A stretch of DNA of 64,000 nt from Gnetum montanum (Eukaryota > Streptophyta > Gnetopsida > Gnetales > Gnetaceae), in NCBI GenBank assembly GCA_015680685.1, contig MNCI01028444.1, positions 290,497-354,496 on the forward strand. Reading direction: 5' to 3'. Within the stretch, counting starts at the first letter, position 1, and the number at the start of each line of letters is the position of its first letter. Of the stretch, positions 24,680 to 36,313 are shown in pieces. A program made the position numbers and the translations under genes. The notes under the pieces are model-generated. The model saw nothing but the letters and a program-made list of their open reading frames with translations. It did no database searches and had not been told where the DNA came from.

Positions 24680-25090
24680 GAGAGTGGATCCTCCTTTTCT
24701 GTGTTATCCCATCATAACTAAGACAAGTGGTTAGCAACCACATTCTCGGTTCCCTTCTGGTCTACCATAGTGAGATCAAATTCTTGAAGAATCACTAGCC
24801 ACCATATGATACGGGGACTCACCATTGGTTTGTTCATCAGGAACCAGATGGCACTGTGGGTAGTATAGACAAACACCTTGTACCCAAGCACATAGTGTCA
24901 TAATTTTTCCAAGGTGAACACCACTGCCATTAATTCTTTTATAGTGGTGGTGTAGTTAAGCTGAGCACCCACAATGTTATGGCTTGCGCAGTGGATATAG
25001 TATGGATGTTTTTGGTCATCCCACTGTGTAAGCATGGCCCCCAATGCATAGTTGGATGCATCCATCATGATGTGAAAGAGTCTAGATCAA
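24680..25090 (-). pseudogene. Element A RNase H region, broken
   Basis: Between RT and integrase the minus strand encodes scattered pieces of a Gypsy RNase H, including a region where the LVVYTTHSAI and W-L-MNKPMVSPRI order can be followed with stops. It degrades the RNA strand during reverse transcription. The assignment rests mainly on position between two clear domains. Confidence 0.55.
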
Positions 25091-25995
25091 TCAGGTGCTC
25101 GTAGAATTGGAGTTTCTATGAGTTTTTGTTTAAGTGTTTGGAATGCAGATTCACATTACTTGGTCTAGACGAATGGGACATCTTTCTTTGTGAGTTCCAC
25201 CAACGGCTTAGCGATCTTTGAGAAATTTTCAATGAAGCATCAGTAGTAACCAGTGTGGCCAAGGAATGATCAAACATCTTTTACAGTGCTTGGTTGCCTA
25301 GTAATTCTTTGGATGACCCTGATCTTTTTAGGATCCACGCTAATCCCTGCTTATGAAATACGGTGCCTTAGAATAGTGCCCTCGTGGACCATTAAGTGGC
25401 TCTTTTGCCAGTTGAGCCATAGATTAGTTTCCACACATCATTTCAGAACTTGCTCAAGGTAGTCCAAGGCTTGATCAAACATGGCTCCATAGGTAGAGAA
25501 GTCATCCATAAAGACTTCTACCCCATTACCAAATTGCTGCTGGAAGATGCTGAGGACAAGGCATTGGAAAGTGGCAGGCGCATTACACAGGCCAAAGGGC
25601 ATCTTTTTGTATGTAAAATTTTTCCAAGGACTTGTAAATGTTGTCTTGGCCTAGTCTTTTGGTGCAATTTGGATTTGGTTATAACAACTATAACCATCCA
25701 AAAAGCTATAATAATGATGCCCCACAATGGTATTCAACACTTGGTCCACAAATGGGAGTGGGAAGTGATCTTTGAAGGTAGCCATGTTGAGCAATCGAAA
25801 ATCTATACAGACCTTTCATTTGTCATCCTTCTTTGGCACAATAACGAGTGGGCTAACCCATTCACTATCGGCAATGGAGTAGATGAACCCCACTTTCAGT
25901 AGCTACGCGATTTCATCCTTGATGACCTACTTTAATTTGGGATTCAACCGTCTTTGTGGTTATCGTCATGGCTTCATGGAGGGGTCAATATAAAT
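25090..25995 (-). pseudogene. Element A reverse transcriptase, broken
   Basis: Reading down from 25995 gives a recognisable Ty3/Gypsy RT: SEWVSPLVIVPKKD, then KVCIDFRLLN, DHFPLPFVDQ, the MPFGLCNAPATFQ box, and VFMDDFS with the catalytic Asp pair near 25510. RSFLGHTGYY follows in the connection region. The FMDDFS form and ETNLWLNW downstream fit the Athila lineage. Several stops and at least one frame change are present, so it is not functional. Confidence 0.9.
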
Positions 25996-26289
25996 CCAAT
26001 GTTGGCAGACCCTGGGATCAACTCCCGTTAATTCAAGATATGAACATGCAAAAGAAACCTCCCATTTGTTCCACACCTTCAAAAACTTCTTCTTTTGTTT
26101 AGGAGCAAGGATGACATTAATAATAACCAGCTTCCCATTCTGCAAAAATGCATATTCTAAATGGGCTAATAAGGATTTAGGTTCCAAGGGCTCTTGTTTA
26201 AAACTTTTAGGGATTTGTAACTTTCCCCAATCATCACGATCATCAATAGCAGATACTTGTTGATGGACCTCTTCCAAATCATCCATGCT

Positions 26290-26990
26290 TTTTACTTAGG
26301 TATGTACGAGCCCCTCAGATGGTTCCATGCATAAAGTGTTGCTAGTAGGGTTAGCGATCAACCATTGGGTGCCTTCTTGATTTGTGGCTGCTGCGTACAG
26401 GCATTGTTGAACTTGCGATTCCTTGGTACACCGACTGCATGCTTGAATAGATGTCTACTTAGCAAATCACAACTACTGCACATAGTTGCACCTGGAGTCA
26501 CTTTACACGATGCATGGAACAAGCTTCTTCTCAATCTTCTTTAAAGGATTTTCCTTTGAAATTTGGAGAGATCTTGGAGCCCCAATCTTGCATCCACCGT
26601 GCTCAGCCAGGCTCTTCCCATAATGATTGGGATGTTCCCCTTGCAATTCTCAACATGGATGACAATGAAGTTAGCAGGATAGGACCACCTGCAAACAGTG
26701 GTCACAATGTCTTCCACAAATCCCAAGGGGACAGTAATGGATTGGTATGTCTACTCAAGCCGAATGTTTCTCTTCTTTAATGGGGGCAGGTTCCAAGTCT
26801 TATGCATGTCATGTGAAATCAAGTTGACTCCCGACCCTGAATCCAGAAGAGCTTTACATGGCTCATTTCCTGCCACCTGAAGATAGATGAGGGGGCTTCC
26901 TAGATCAGTTAATTTCCAAGGAAGATGACTTGCCTTTATCTAGTCGATCACAGTGTGTGTGAGCATGATCGTTTATACATTGGAGGGCGT
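26290..26990 (-). pseudogene. Element A aspartic protease and linker, broken
   Basis: The active site reads ALLDSGSGVNLI on the minus strand near 26850. It is followed by IVTTVCRWSYPANF and PIIMGRAWLSTV. The D-S-G triad and the GRAWL end are the hallmarks of Gypsy proteases, which cut the Gag-Pol precursor. The linker below resembles the one in element B (ACSRCTKE, CLYAA, TQWLIAN). Stops occur upstream and in the linker. Confidence 0.8.
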
Positions 26991-26999
26991 TTGGTTTGA

Positions 27000-29456
27000 A
27001 GGCTGCTTAAAGGGTGGAATAGTGGAGGCGATTAGAGGTTGAAAGGCACTAGCCACAGGTGTGTGTGAGGGTATGTTTAAGTTATTGGGCCAGAAAAAGG
27101 GACGTTTCCATGGATTCACTTCTGGTCCACTTGGCTGGGGAGCTGGTTGTAAGTGGATAGCCCTCGTAGCGTTATGTTGCTGTGGCTATGGTGGTATTTC
27201 CCCCTACATAGGTGGAGTAGGTGGTAGTTGAGTGGTGTGTTTCTGAGTAGGGATGGTAGGAGAAGATGATGGAGGATAGTAGAGATGTGGATTCTTCCCC
27301 CTAGGTGATGGAGACTGTGCACGAAAGTATTATGGGGGGTGGTAATGACTTTGAAAAGTCACATAACTAGAAGAGTCCCGCGAGGAGACAGGTTGCTGAA
27401 CATAGTATCCATATGGATTGGGCTATCGGTAAGGGTATTGCTGCCTTGGAGGTGGCATCCCCCATGCTTATGAGTGTTGCCATTGCTGAAAGTAGTTGTA
27501 AGGTTGCAGTGGCACGCCACTTGGATAATATCCTTGCTGCTGGTGGAACTTCCTGGGATTGCCTTGTGGGTAAGGCAACCTTTGTGGTGTTTGCCTTTTT
27601 GCCAAGCCAAGATTCAACACATACACCCTAGACTCTTGTAGATGTGACACCACGGGACAACACCCCTTAGGATGTTCATATTGGCATATGTCACATTCAT
27701 CATCTTCCTCTATATCAGAATCTACAACCTATTTTGCTACAACTTTGCCCTCACCTTTATGGTAGGTACGTTCAGCTTCCTTCTTCCTACGCTAATCACG
27801 ATCATTACCTTGCTCTCTGGATTCCTCTACGATTTTTAGAACACTTTGAAATTTTTTGTCCAAAGAGTCCCACATCTTGTCAACCTTTGTCGATATTTTA
27901 GAAGAAAATTTTTGTAGGGGCAAGGTTTTACAGTTCACCATTGCATCTAGTGGTGATTCCTCCTTATCTTCACAAAATTAGACTTCCCTCTTTCTGATGG
28001 AGGGATCTTGATTATACTCCTCTGCACTCTCCTTCTTTCTAAGTTCCCCCTCCTCTTTTAGCCACTTTCTCAATTAAGCACTACAGTTGATGGGCTCTTA
28101 GTTTTAATAGTCATCCTTGGGCATACACACCAAGGGTCTTTCTAGTTTCAAAGTGGAGCCCATCAATGATATGGCGAAGATGTGCCTACTGAGAGTAGCC
28201 ATGACTAGGGCATCGATGTAACAGTGAGTAGTATCTACTCATGGCTGATCCAAGGGTTCATGACCACCTTGCTTTCACCCTTGGATATGGCGTCTTAGGT
28301 TAGCCACTCTGGAGTAAGTTTGATACTTGTCATTGAAGAGTTCCAGCATCATACTCCATCTCCTGATTGATTCCAGCTCCAAAGACCGGTACTAGCTTTC
28401 TACTTCTTTGATGAGTGTGCAAGGAAATAGCTTAAGTTTTTGCTAATCATTATTGATGTTCTACAGGGTTCAAGCATCATGAAACACTTGCAAGTGAGTC
28501 TGTGGATCACAATTATGTCCCCCTTCAAATATGGGGATGTTGTTCATGTCAATGCGCTTGATCCGGCTGTCTTTCAAGTGCCTACTGGGTATTTGAATTA
28601 CCTCAGCGATATGGAGCATGCTTCGAGTAGCCAACAATGGTTCATCCAAGTTGTAGTCTTGTTGAAGGCCACGATGTCTGTGATGATTTCTACTACCTCT
28701 CCTTTCTTGGCGATGAGGATCGTGTGATTGGTCACGCACTCCCTCACGTTGTTCCCTTCAACCCTTGCGACCACCATCACTCCAATCCTTTCTACCATGG
28801 TTATAATTAAAATTAGAACTAGACAAAGGTAGAGTGGAGTGAGAGGATGGAGAAGAGGGAGAGGTATCGCCACTGCTCTGATGTTGATCTTCCCCTCTAC
28901 TCTGATGAAGACCTCGATCTTCATGCCCATCTTTACTTGTGCCATGACCTCTTCTGCATGACCCCCCATTCTCCTGGGGGTCTTGGTCACTTGATTTCTT
29001 ATTTTGAATGATGGACTGAATGATCTGATGCCACAAAGGAAGTTTGGCCTAATGGGAATCATGAAAGACAAGTTCTCCATCATCCCGCAGTCATTGTAAG
29101 AATAAAGGGTTACTAAACTATTTCCCCTTCATGTGTTCATACCATTTGGCCTGCTGCTGGTCTCATACACATTGTGCCTTAGTTGGACAATAGTCCCAAT
29201 AGTCATGGTCCTCCATGACATACTCCACACCACAGTCCTAAATTCCTAATTTGGTAAGATTGTGAAACAACATTCTAGGAGCTGATTGGTCAGGTGGTAA
29301 TATGATGTTGCCTTCCATGTCTTGCTAGTGCAAATGCTCATCTTGATGTAGGATAAAGATGAAGTCGGGGACATATTCATTTGGATGTGTGTATACCACT
29401 TAACATTCTTGTGGCACTGGTGGGTTGGATCCATCTCACCTGTGAGAAGAAGACAT
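27000..29456 (-). pseudogene. Element A gag, broken
   Basis: The start is ATG at 29456-29454 on the minus strand (MSSSHR...), matching the gag starts of elements B and C. An Arg/Ser/Gly-rich basic stretch follows (28.7-29.0 kb), then the gag core (IPIFEGGHNCDPQTHLQVFHDA, about 28470-28540) and a C-terminal knuckle CDICQYEHPKGCC near 27670-27710. Gag forms the virus-like particle and binds RNA. The knuckle spacing is shorter than the standard CX2CX4HX4C. Frames are broken many times. Confidence 0.8.
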
Positions 29457-29602
29457 TTTGGATGTTAGATAATCCACTAATTGGTGTACCTTACTTTTTA
29501 CTTAGATCGCCTAGTGTGCATAGATTTTACTATCTTGGGTCCATTCCAACAACATGAATGATAATTTTGCTAAGGTTAGATGGTGCATGTAAGACTAATA
29601 GT

Positions 29603-29620
29603 CCTCAACAATGGTGCCAA
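29603..29620 (-). promoter_or_regulatory. Element A primer-binding site
   Basis: Directly inside the 5' LTR the minus strand reads TTGGCACCATTGTTGAGG. It resembles the tRNA-Asp-complementary site of Athila elements with C-to-T and G-to-A changes. Elements B and C have the same TTGGCACCATT at the same place. Confidence 0.7.
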
Positions 29621-30525
29621 TGATGAGCAACTAGGTACCCCTATGCCCAACCATGCGAATCATGGGCATTCACACACAACTTGGTCAAATTCTGTAGATT
29701 GTAAGCACTTCGCATACAATAAACCCTTAACCAGCAAAACCTTGTGTTAGAATGGTCGTTGTCTTCCCAACCTCACTTGTGATGTTCTGATTGTGATGGT
29801 TAAGTGAGATTGAGGTAAATGATTTTTTTGGCTTTTTCACTTTATCTTCTAGCATCTAGTTCTTGTAATGAAATGTAAGGAATGGAATATTATGTAATCT
29901 ATAATTATCCTAATCTATCTCTTAACTCTTCCTAGCATAAGTATCCGATCCCATCTTCCATGCACATCCTGAGCATCCCCTAACCACTACTGGGTTACTA
30001 GACGTTAAGCATCACTAGGTTGCCAAGAGTTGGGTTTACGTTCAAAATGGTCATACTTATGGTTTTTACAAGCTATAAAAGAGTGATGATGATTAAAGTA
30101 ATAACAATGAAAGATTAAGGAATTATTAAAGCATAAAAATATTAAACTATTAAATGCTCAAATGACTAAGTCCAATTGCTGCAAGGAATGCTTGAAAAGC
30201 TCGTATTTATTGCTGGCCACACCAATGGGCTCAGGTACATTAGTGCTCGAATAAAGAGCGAGACACCTTTCTCACACCTACTATGGACACTTGGAAAATA
30301 TTCTAACTCTTGCAAAAACAAACTACAAGAGCTTCGCTACAACTACCTAAAGATACCTAAGTGTGGTGGAAGCACACTTATTTATAGGCTAGAACAGGCG
30401 TTGCATAAACGAGGCCATGTAGACGCATGGATAGATGCGTCGATGGGGCCATGTCAACGCAACTGTGTATATGGAGCCCCGTATACATAGCCTAGTCAAC
30501 TCATTGACTGCTTAGCGCTTCATCA
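29621..30525 (-). repeat. Element A right LTR (5' LTR)
   Basis: It begins TGATGAGCAA and ends GCGCTTCATCA, an intact TG...CA pair. A minus-strand TATA box (TATTTATA at 30379-30386 on the plus strand) is about 140 bp from the U3 end. The U3-proximal part has GTATAC-type palindromes and TTGACG/CGTCAA motifs. Confidence 0.9.
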
Positions 30526-31350
30526 ATATCTGTAAGTATTCACAATCTCAAGTATTTTATTATTTAGCTAGAAACCATAACATCTCTTATTAGTTCCACA
30601 AATTAGCACTTTTGATTTTTCAACATTCACCTTCATTTTTGTACATTCACAAAATTTTTGTAGTTGATGCAACGTTACTTTTAACCCTATTTTTGAAGTT
30701 GCTATTAGTGCTACATCATCTGAAAAAGATTAAAAGTTGTATCCATGGTTGATCCAATTTAATAGCATGATTTATAAAATTGAAACTAAAATTGAAATTT
30801 TTTTTCTTACATCCATTGAGACCCCTTGGATCTATTGGATTAGTTTCAAAATTCCTTACCGATTTTTTAATAAAAAATTTGTAACTTAGTGCTACCTAGT
30901 GAAATCAAAGCTAGTGTTATCTCTTTAATTCACTCTTCTAGTTCATCATTAAAAATGCCAAACAAAGTTGGTGAAAGAGGACATCTTTTCTTTACTCCTA
31001 CATTGTTGTAAAATAGTTTCTTCATCTCTTAATTCAAAAATTATTTCTATGCATAAATTTTGAATGGCATTGAGTCATTAGAATCGACTTTAAGTTTGAT
31101 AAGTTTGCTTCATTATTCTTCTCTCACAATAGAGTCAAAAGCTTTCATGAAAGCCATGAAGTAAATAAATGTTTTAACTTGTTTGTCCTTTGCTTATTCA
31201 ATGAAATATTTGAGAGTAATTAGATGATCTACTATAGAACGTTTTTTTCTAAACTCTACTTATGAAACAACACATAAATTATTTTTTTCTATCCAAGATC
31301 CCATTTTTTTTCTTCAAAATGGTACCTAACAAATTTGCAAACAAGTTCCT
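30526..31350 (-). pseudogene. 5' half of the minus-strand LINE: reverse transcriptase
   Basis: Minus-strand pieces in order: a DFMKAFDS-like first catalytic motif near 31140-31170, KKRCPLSPTLFGIF near 30955-31000, LFSDDVALIA (catalytic Asp pair) near 30700-30730, and a KVNVEKSKVLI segment ending at NTYR just before the ATATC duplication. The next residues, YLGVE, are at 17251 and below. LINE RT copies its RNA at the target nick. Frameshifts and stops show decay. The clade is not certain. Confidence 0.8.
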
Positions 31351-31426
31351 GATCATGATCACTCTCTAAGTATTTAAATATGATTTTATTTTCTTTTATG
31401 AAAAGTATACTGTATTAGTTTTTAAA

Positions 31427-31632
31427 ATGGAGAAGAAGAGACATACTTTAGAATTAAAAAGCTTAAAAATTAGTATAAGTGAGAAAAAATATATGGAATG
31501 CAATTTTAATAATAACATAAACAATGGTAAAATAGAAGTGAAGGGGGAAAAGTCCCTCACTACAAACAATTCTACTACCTAGGATTAATCCTTCAATTAG
31601 ATGGTGAAATTGTAAAAGAGTTACATGTGTAA
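31427..31632 (+). pseudogene. RTE-like LINE reverse-transcriptase scrap
   Basis: The frame from ATG 31427 reads HTLELKSLKIS...KKYMECNF and, after a frameshift near 31553, FYYLGLILQLDGEI. It then stops at 31632. The pairing of a YMECNF-like segment with YLGSIIQ-G-I is typical of the end of the RT in plant RTE-type LINEs, a lineage distinct from the other LINEs here. Only about 200 bp can be recognised. Confidence 0.55.
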
Positions 31633-33370
31633 TAGTTAATAATGTTTGAGTAAAGAATAAAGTTATTTTTCTTAACTAATTATTCTTAATATTAATAAGC
31701 TTAAGTGATGATTGGTTGTAATTTTTTCTTGTGAATGCTTACATCTCTTTCTTTTGTCTCCTAAGTAATCATAGAGATCAAATCATGTATTTATGTATAG
31801 CAGGGACATACTATTTTGCTTAATCATCCTTGTAAGGGTTTTCTCATCTTTACAATTTTTCTCGTTTACTTGCTCTTGAATCTTACACCAAACAGATCCT
31901 AGTTGATCTTTCTATAGTACTTGCAATTTCTTCATGGCATTAGAGTAGTTGGTATTTAATTCATCAATCAAACTAGCTCCAAAAGAAGGAATGTTGCAAG
32001 ATTGTGAGATATTTAGAAAGGAGTTACCATGACAAGAATAAAAGTGTTAGAACCTAAAAATTTACATAGCTTTGATTATTTAATTTAATGCATATGTTTA
32101 ATTCTTTAGTATTGTCATATGTGTTTCAATAGGATAGTTCTAATTTTATCAACTAAATAATAGAATTATATTATTATAGTTATTACTTTTGTTGTTGTTA
32201 CATAAGTGAATACAATATGCTTGCTAGAGTATTTTGTTAAAGTTTTGTATTCTTTGATTTTACCACTATTGGACCTTAGTCATAGATTCTTTGTATATTT
32301 TATGATTAAATGTTGAAATCCAATTACCCTTAGAAGATTTTTGTTCTATTAGTTATCATACATTTACTAGTATAGTAATATGCATATTTTTTTTTTGAGA
32401 GAGAAGATCCTTGAGCAACATAGATGAACATCCAGATCATGAAGCCAATTATGAACCAAACCATCAGAAGGATCATGCAATAGCTCCAAGGAGAGAGAAT
32501 CCCAACCTCATTTCCAACCAATCAAAAAGCCCCAAGCATTCCAATAGGACATTAAAACCAAAAACCAAAAAATAGTCATGCACATCATAAAGTTTATTTA
32601 AGATATAGGGTATGAATATTTGGAAAAGCAAAAGAACACATCATTTACAAGTATCGACTTATCTTTTAAGGAGTTACAAGTGTTGAACATTGTCATCGTG
32701 CATTCATGTATATTTTTCCACAAGTGTAAGTTGGCAAATGCTTTCGAGACACATTTATAGGGACTGTTTAGGCACTTTGCATAAAAAAGTACAAGCATTT
32801 CACTCAAGCCAAATCTCCTAAGGGACCTCCATCCATAATACTCATATTTTATTCTTATTATGCACATGTGATTATATAATACTCTGTTCATGGAGTATTT
32901 TGTATCCTAACCCTACCCTAGTTCATACCCTCTTATAATTTTTTGTTATTAAACTAGAATTCTAAGTTAATTTTTAATTATAATTAAATATCATAGGGTT
33001 TGTTAAGGAAGTACATTAAAAAGGTATTTTACCTAGAATTAATCTTACCAATGTATATGGGACATTCAAAAATATTGGTTTTGACACTTGATTCACTAGA
33101 ATCAAAGTTACAACTCTTGCGATATTGCATTTTTAGTTTGTTAGAAATCCCATAAAAGTTTCAGCATTTTTACTGTACAACTATGATGAATGATGTTTAG
33201 ATATGATTTTAGTATATGAATGTCTAGTGCACTTGATAAAGATTCCATAGGTTCAAACAAAGTTTGATTTAGAGTCCATATGCAATTGTTAAATCTCAAA
33301 ATCTCATTCATCATTTAGTTTATCTTTGCGTTGTATCCAAATTGTTATTTAACCCTTCACATGGGGTATC
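31633..33370. other. Unassigned AT-rich region
   Basis: I see no convincing gene or transposon domain. Minus-strand frames at 32330-32521 and 32598-32891 are not recognisable proteins. A T-run at 32389-32396 starts a slightly GC-richer patch to 32580 that could be a small decayed element. Confidence 0.4.
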
Positions 33371-33371
33371 A

Positions 33372-33620
33372 TTTATTATTGAAATGAATAAAGTATTCTT
33401 TATCTTTTTGGGAAGGAAAATCCTAAATTTCTTCCCATACTTCAATCCTCACGTGTTTTATCTTTATCATTTGTTTACATTTTTCGATTTCAATCATCGC
33501 ATGTAAGGTCATGAATTTTCCATTATTTATAATTCTTTATCAATTCTAAATCATGAATGGTAGGTTAATTTTATATTTGATTAGTGGTATGGGCACCTTC
33601 ATTTCATTATTGTTGATTTA
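33372..33620 (+). repeat. LINE 3'-end fragment, copy 0
   Basis: It matches 34826-35075 (AAGTGAATAAA, GGAGGAAAAT, CTTCCCATAC, GAGTGGTAGGTTAA-like landmarks in the same order) and, more weakly, 47247-47420. It ends at the GATTTATTGAG junction, where the sequence jumps back to the RT region of the next copy. Confidence 0.7.
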
Positions 33621-33624
33621 TTGA

Positions 33625-35771
33625 GTGGATAAAAAATAAATTGATGATTTGGGGTATGAGAAATACTTGTTAAAGCTTACATTTTAGAGTGATGGTAAGG
33701 TGCTTATTTCTCAAGTCAAAGACTTGGGTTCAAGCCTGGCCATAGCCACTTGAAGAAGTTAGGCTTTGGTTGATCTACCAAGCCTCTCAAGATCTTGCTT
33801 AGTGGGATGAGCATTATGATATCTTTTTTTAATATACAAATGGTAGATTTTTAAAAATATTTAGGTCTCATTTATATGAATAATTACATGTGATGAAAGT
33901 GTATTAAAGGCTCTATATACTTTCAAAAACAAATGCAATGATTTAGGACTCTAAGCTTGGATAGTCAAAAAATAAAATTTTAGACTATCATTTATTCTAC
34001 TATTTTGTATGGATGTGTTGTTTGGGGACTTGGAATTAGTGCTAAACTTTGGAAAGACATTGAAAGAGTGCAAAAGAATTTTCTTCTCTATGAGTTAAAG
34101 GTAAAGATGCATGCACCTTTCTCAATGTTATTATGTGAATGTGACTTATTACCTTTAGAAGTAGGATTTATGTACTAGTTCATTACATACACTCATAACT
34201 TACATATCTCAAGGTAAGATAAATTCTCTAACGCAATTATTGAGGATTTCCAAGACTATGGATGGTATTTTTAGGGGATATAATGATTGAGAAAATGAAA
34301 TGTCTCATAGGAGGACGTGTAACAAAATCCTAAGCATATTCATTAACTAGTCAAGTAGAGTATTTTAACACAGATGTAGTCTAATGTAGAAGGTAAGAGA
34401 AAATTTATTTACATCATATTAGATCTAACAAACTAGATGTAGAAGCTCACTATCTCTGAGATACTATTTCAATAAAGTATTAGAATGCTCTTAACAAACT
34501 TCATTTAGGTTCTCCTCATCTTAGAATTGAAAGTCAAAGATGGATTTAACTCCCCTAAGAAGTGTGCATTTGTAGGCTATGTAGGTTAGGAGTCTTTGAA
34601 GGTGAGTGACATGTAATTTCATTCTTTTGCTATGACTACCCATTTGAAACAACATTATAATGTTACAATAAAAAACTTACTTGATTTGTTTTGGATGCAC
34701 CCATTAGTGCAAGGTCAATTTGTAGAGTCTATCTTTATTTTTTTTTAATAAAAATGTAAAATTTGTCCAATATATCCTATAGGCTTTCAGATGTAATAAA
34801 ACTTTAATTTCATTTCATTTCAATATTGAAGTGAATAAAATATTCTTTATTCTTTGGGGAGGAAAATCTTAAACTCCTTCCCATACATTGTTCCTCATGT
34901 GTTTTATTAGTATCATTTCTTTACATTTTTTGATTTTCATCATTACATGTAACTCTACCAAATTTTCCATCATTTATAATTCCCTATTGTTTCTAGATCA
35001 TGAGTGGTAGGTTAAGTCCACATGTGATTGATGGAGTAGGTACCTTCATTTCATTATCATTGATTTATTAAGGGTAATATTACTCTTAAACAATTTATGA
35101 CCACAAGTTAAATATTAAATATGTAATTCGTAGAAATGAAAGTGTTCTTTGTAAGATGGTGGAAGAACAATTTTGCAACAACACAAAGGTTAATTGGCAT
35201 GATTGAATAGAAGAAAGGATCTCAAATTTTATATTATAACTGATAAAGTAAAGTAAAGTAAAGTAGCACATTTTGGTGTGGTTTGGTAACATGCAACAAA
35301 ATGTAAAGTATGACCCTCAACTTAAGTGGATGGGAATTCAATGTTGATTTAGACAAAAAAAGGATAAAGATGAAGTAGCATGAAAGGACATGAGTAAGAG
35401 ATAATATGACTAAGAATGATAAAGGACATGATTGGGTCATACAACAACAAGTAACATGGTTCCTTCACACATGCATGACTAGTGGAGCATGACACATAAA
35501 GTTAACTTTCAACCTTTGAGCATTTCATAGAGGGACAAAAGAAATGTGAATTTGGTGATAATAAGGAGATTTTTTTGAAAAATATTAGAAATACCTAAAT
35601 TCAATTCATGGTATAGATTTTTTTAAGGCTAAAGCAAACACGCATGCGAGAACATGACAAGGAACCAAAGGAAAAAACATAGAAAGAAGGAGAACCCCAC
35701 ACAAAAAAAGTGCAACGATTAGGTGCCTTGAACACGACATGTCCTTTTCTCTTCACTTGCCTTGGATTACT
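33625..35771 (+). mobile_element. LINE post-RT and 3' region, copy 1 (duplicate of 46185-48102)
   Basis: It starts inside the reverse transcriptase (GGATAAA...AAATTGATGAT) and follows the LINE 3' part through KYLGLIYMNN and a long noncoding tail. It stays collinear with copy 2 up to the shared CACTTGCCTTGGATTAC. Differences from copy 2 include a SINE insertion near 33684-33830, extra sequence near 34826-34920, and an AAAGT microsatellite at 35244-35266. Not functional. Confidence 0.8.
33684..33830 (+). mobile_element. tRNA-derived SINE inserted in LINE copy 1
   Basis: An A-box-like GATGGTAAGGTG (33691-33702) and a good B box GGTTCAAGCC (33727-33736) are about 35 bp apart, as in a tRNA promoter. 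The element ends in a T-rich tract near 33823-33830. LINE copy 2 at 46230-46270 runs straight through the same place without it, so this is a real insertion. Exact ends and target duplication are unclear because a few host bases also differ. Confidence 0.6.
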
Positions 35772-36191
35772 AGACCTCAAGGTAACTTTTGCATTAATTT
35801 TCTTTTGTGTTCTTATGAAGATAGTGATTTTATTAAGGAGTTGAAAGTTGGAGAAGATTTATTCTTCTTACGATATGTACTCATTTTACAATAAGCTATT
35901 TATAAGAGAAGATGATAATTCTACTACTATTATACAACAAGCATCACTGCAATTTACTCTTGAGGAATTCATAGAGGGTATTAAAAAGCTAGCATCTGGC
36001 AAAGTTGTAGATTCAAATTATTTGTATGTAGAATTATTATAGTGGGCAGGACCTACTATTCATAGAGAAATATGACACTAATTAAATTCAGTAATGGAGC
36101 AAGGGTTAGATCAACATTGGAAAATCAATAAAGCTATCTTGTTATATAAAAAGGGGGATAAAAATAATTTGAACAATTATCAAATGATTGC
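35772..36191 (+). pseudogene. LINE segment before and at the start of RT, left of element B
   Basis: The frame contains QFTLEEFIEGIKKLASGK, the linker between endonuclease and RT in LINEs, then WKINKAILLYKKGDKNNLNNY, the first conserved RT block, up to the left end of element B. The reading continues at 45587 (VVSKIFAKLLG). Stops are present between the two pieces. Confidence 0.8.
36187..36191. repeat. Left target-site duplication of element B
   Basis: ATTGC here pairs with ATTGT at 45587-45591. The single C/T difference is consistent with age. Confidence 0.65.
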
Positions 36192-36202
36192 TGATGGGAC
36201 AC

Positions 36203-36287
36203 GATATCGCATGGGCCGCGATATCACATACGCGATATCCCATCCATGATATAGCGTCGGCCCCTGTGATATCACATACGTGATATC
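36203..36287. repeat. GATATC palindrome cluster in U3 of element B
   Basis: GATATC occurs at 36203, 36220, 36234, 36268 and 36282, with GATATA at 36249. They are spaced by GC-rich linkers such as GCATGGGCCGC. The 3' LTR keeps only two, both changed to AATATC, after losing about 61 bp between repeats. The cluster lies about 20-100 bp upstream of the TATA box, so it may be an enhancer array. Confidence 0.7.
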
Positions 36288-36305
36288 GCAGCCTGTTGCC
36301 TTGTC

Positions 36306-36313
36306 TATAAATA
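36306..36313 (+). promoter_or_regulatory. Element B LTR TATA box
   Basis: TATAAATA follows the palindrome cluster. The same octamer is at equivalent places in the LTRs of A and C. Confidence 0.65.

Larger units (their letters stand above)
17252..30525 (-). mobile_element. Element A: Athila-like Ty3/Gypsy LTR retrotransposon, full length, defective
   Basis: The 13.3-kb element lies on the minus strand. It has LTRs of 892 and 905 bp, a 5-bp target duplication, a primer-binding site next to the right (5') LTR and a purine tract next to the left (3') LTR. Minus-strand order is gag, protease, RT, RNase H, integrase, then about 5 kb of post-pol sequence. The RT box FMDDFS with ETNLWLNW downstream resembles the Athila lineage, which characteristically has extra sequence or an env-like ORF after pol. 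All ORFs contain stops and frameshifts. It sits inside a minus-strand LINE. LTR differences are many and mostly transitions, so the insertion is old. Confidence 0.92.

Noticed and set aside
33684-33830. Functional tRNA gene
   Set aside because: The A and B boxes are present but no complete cloverleaf or anticodon arm could be formed by eye. The empty site in the duplicate shows a mobile insertion.
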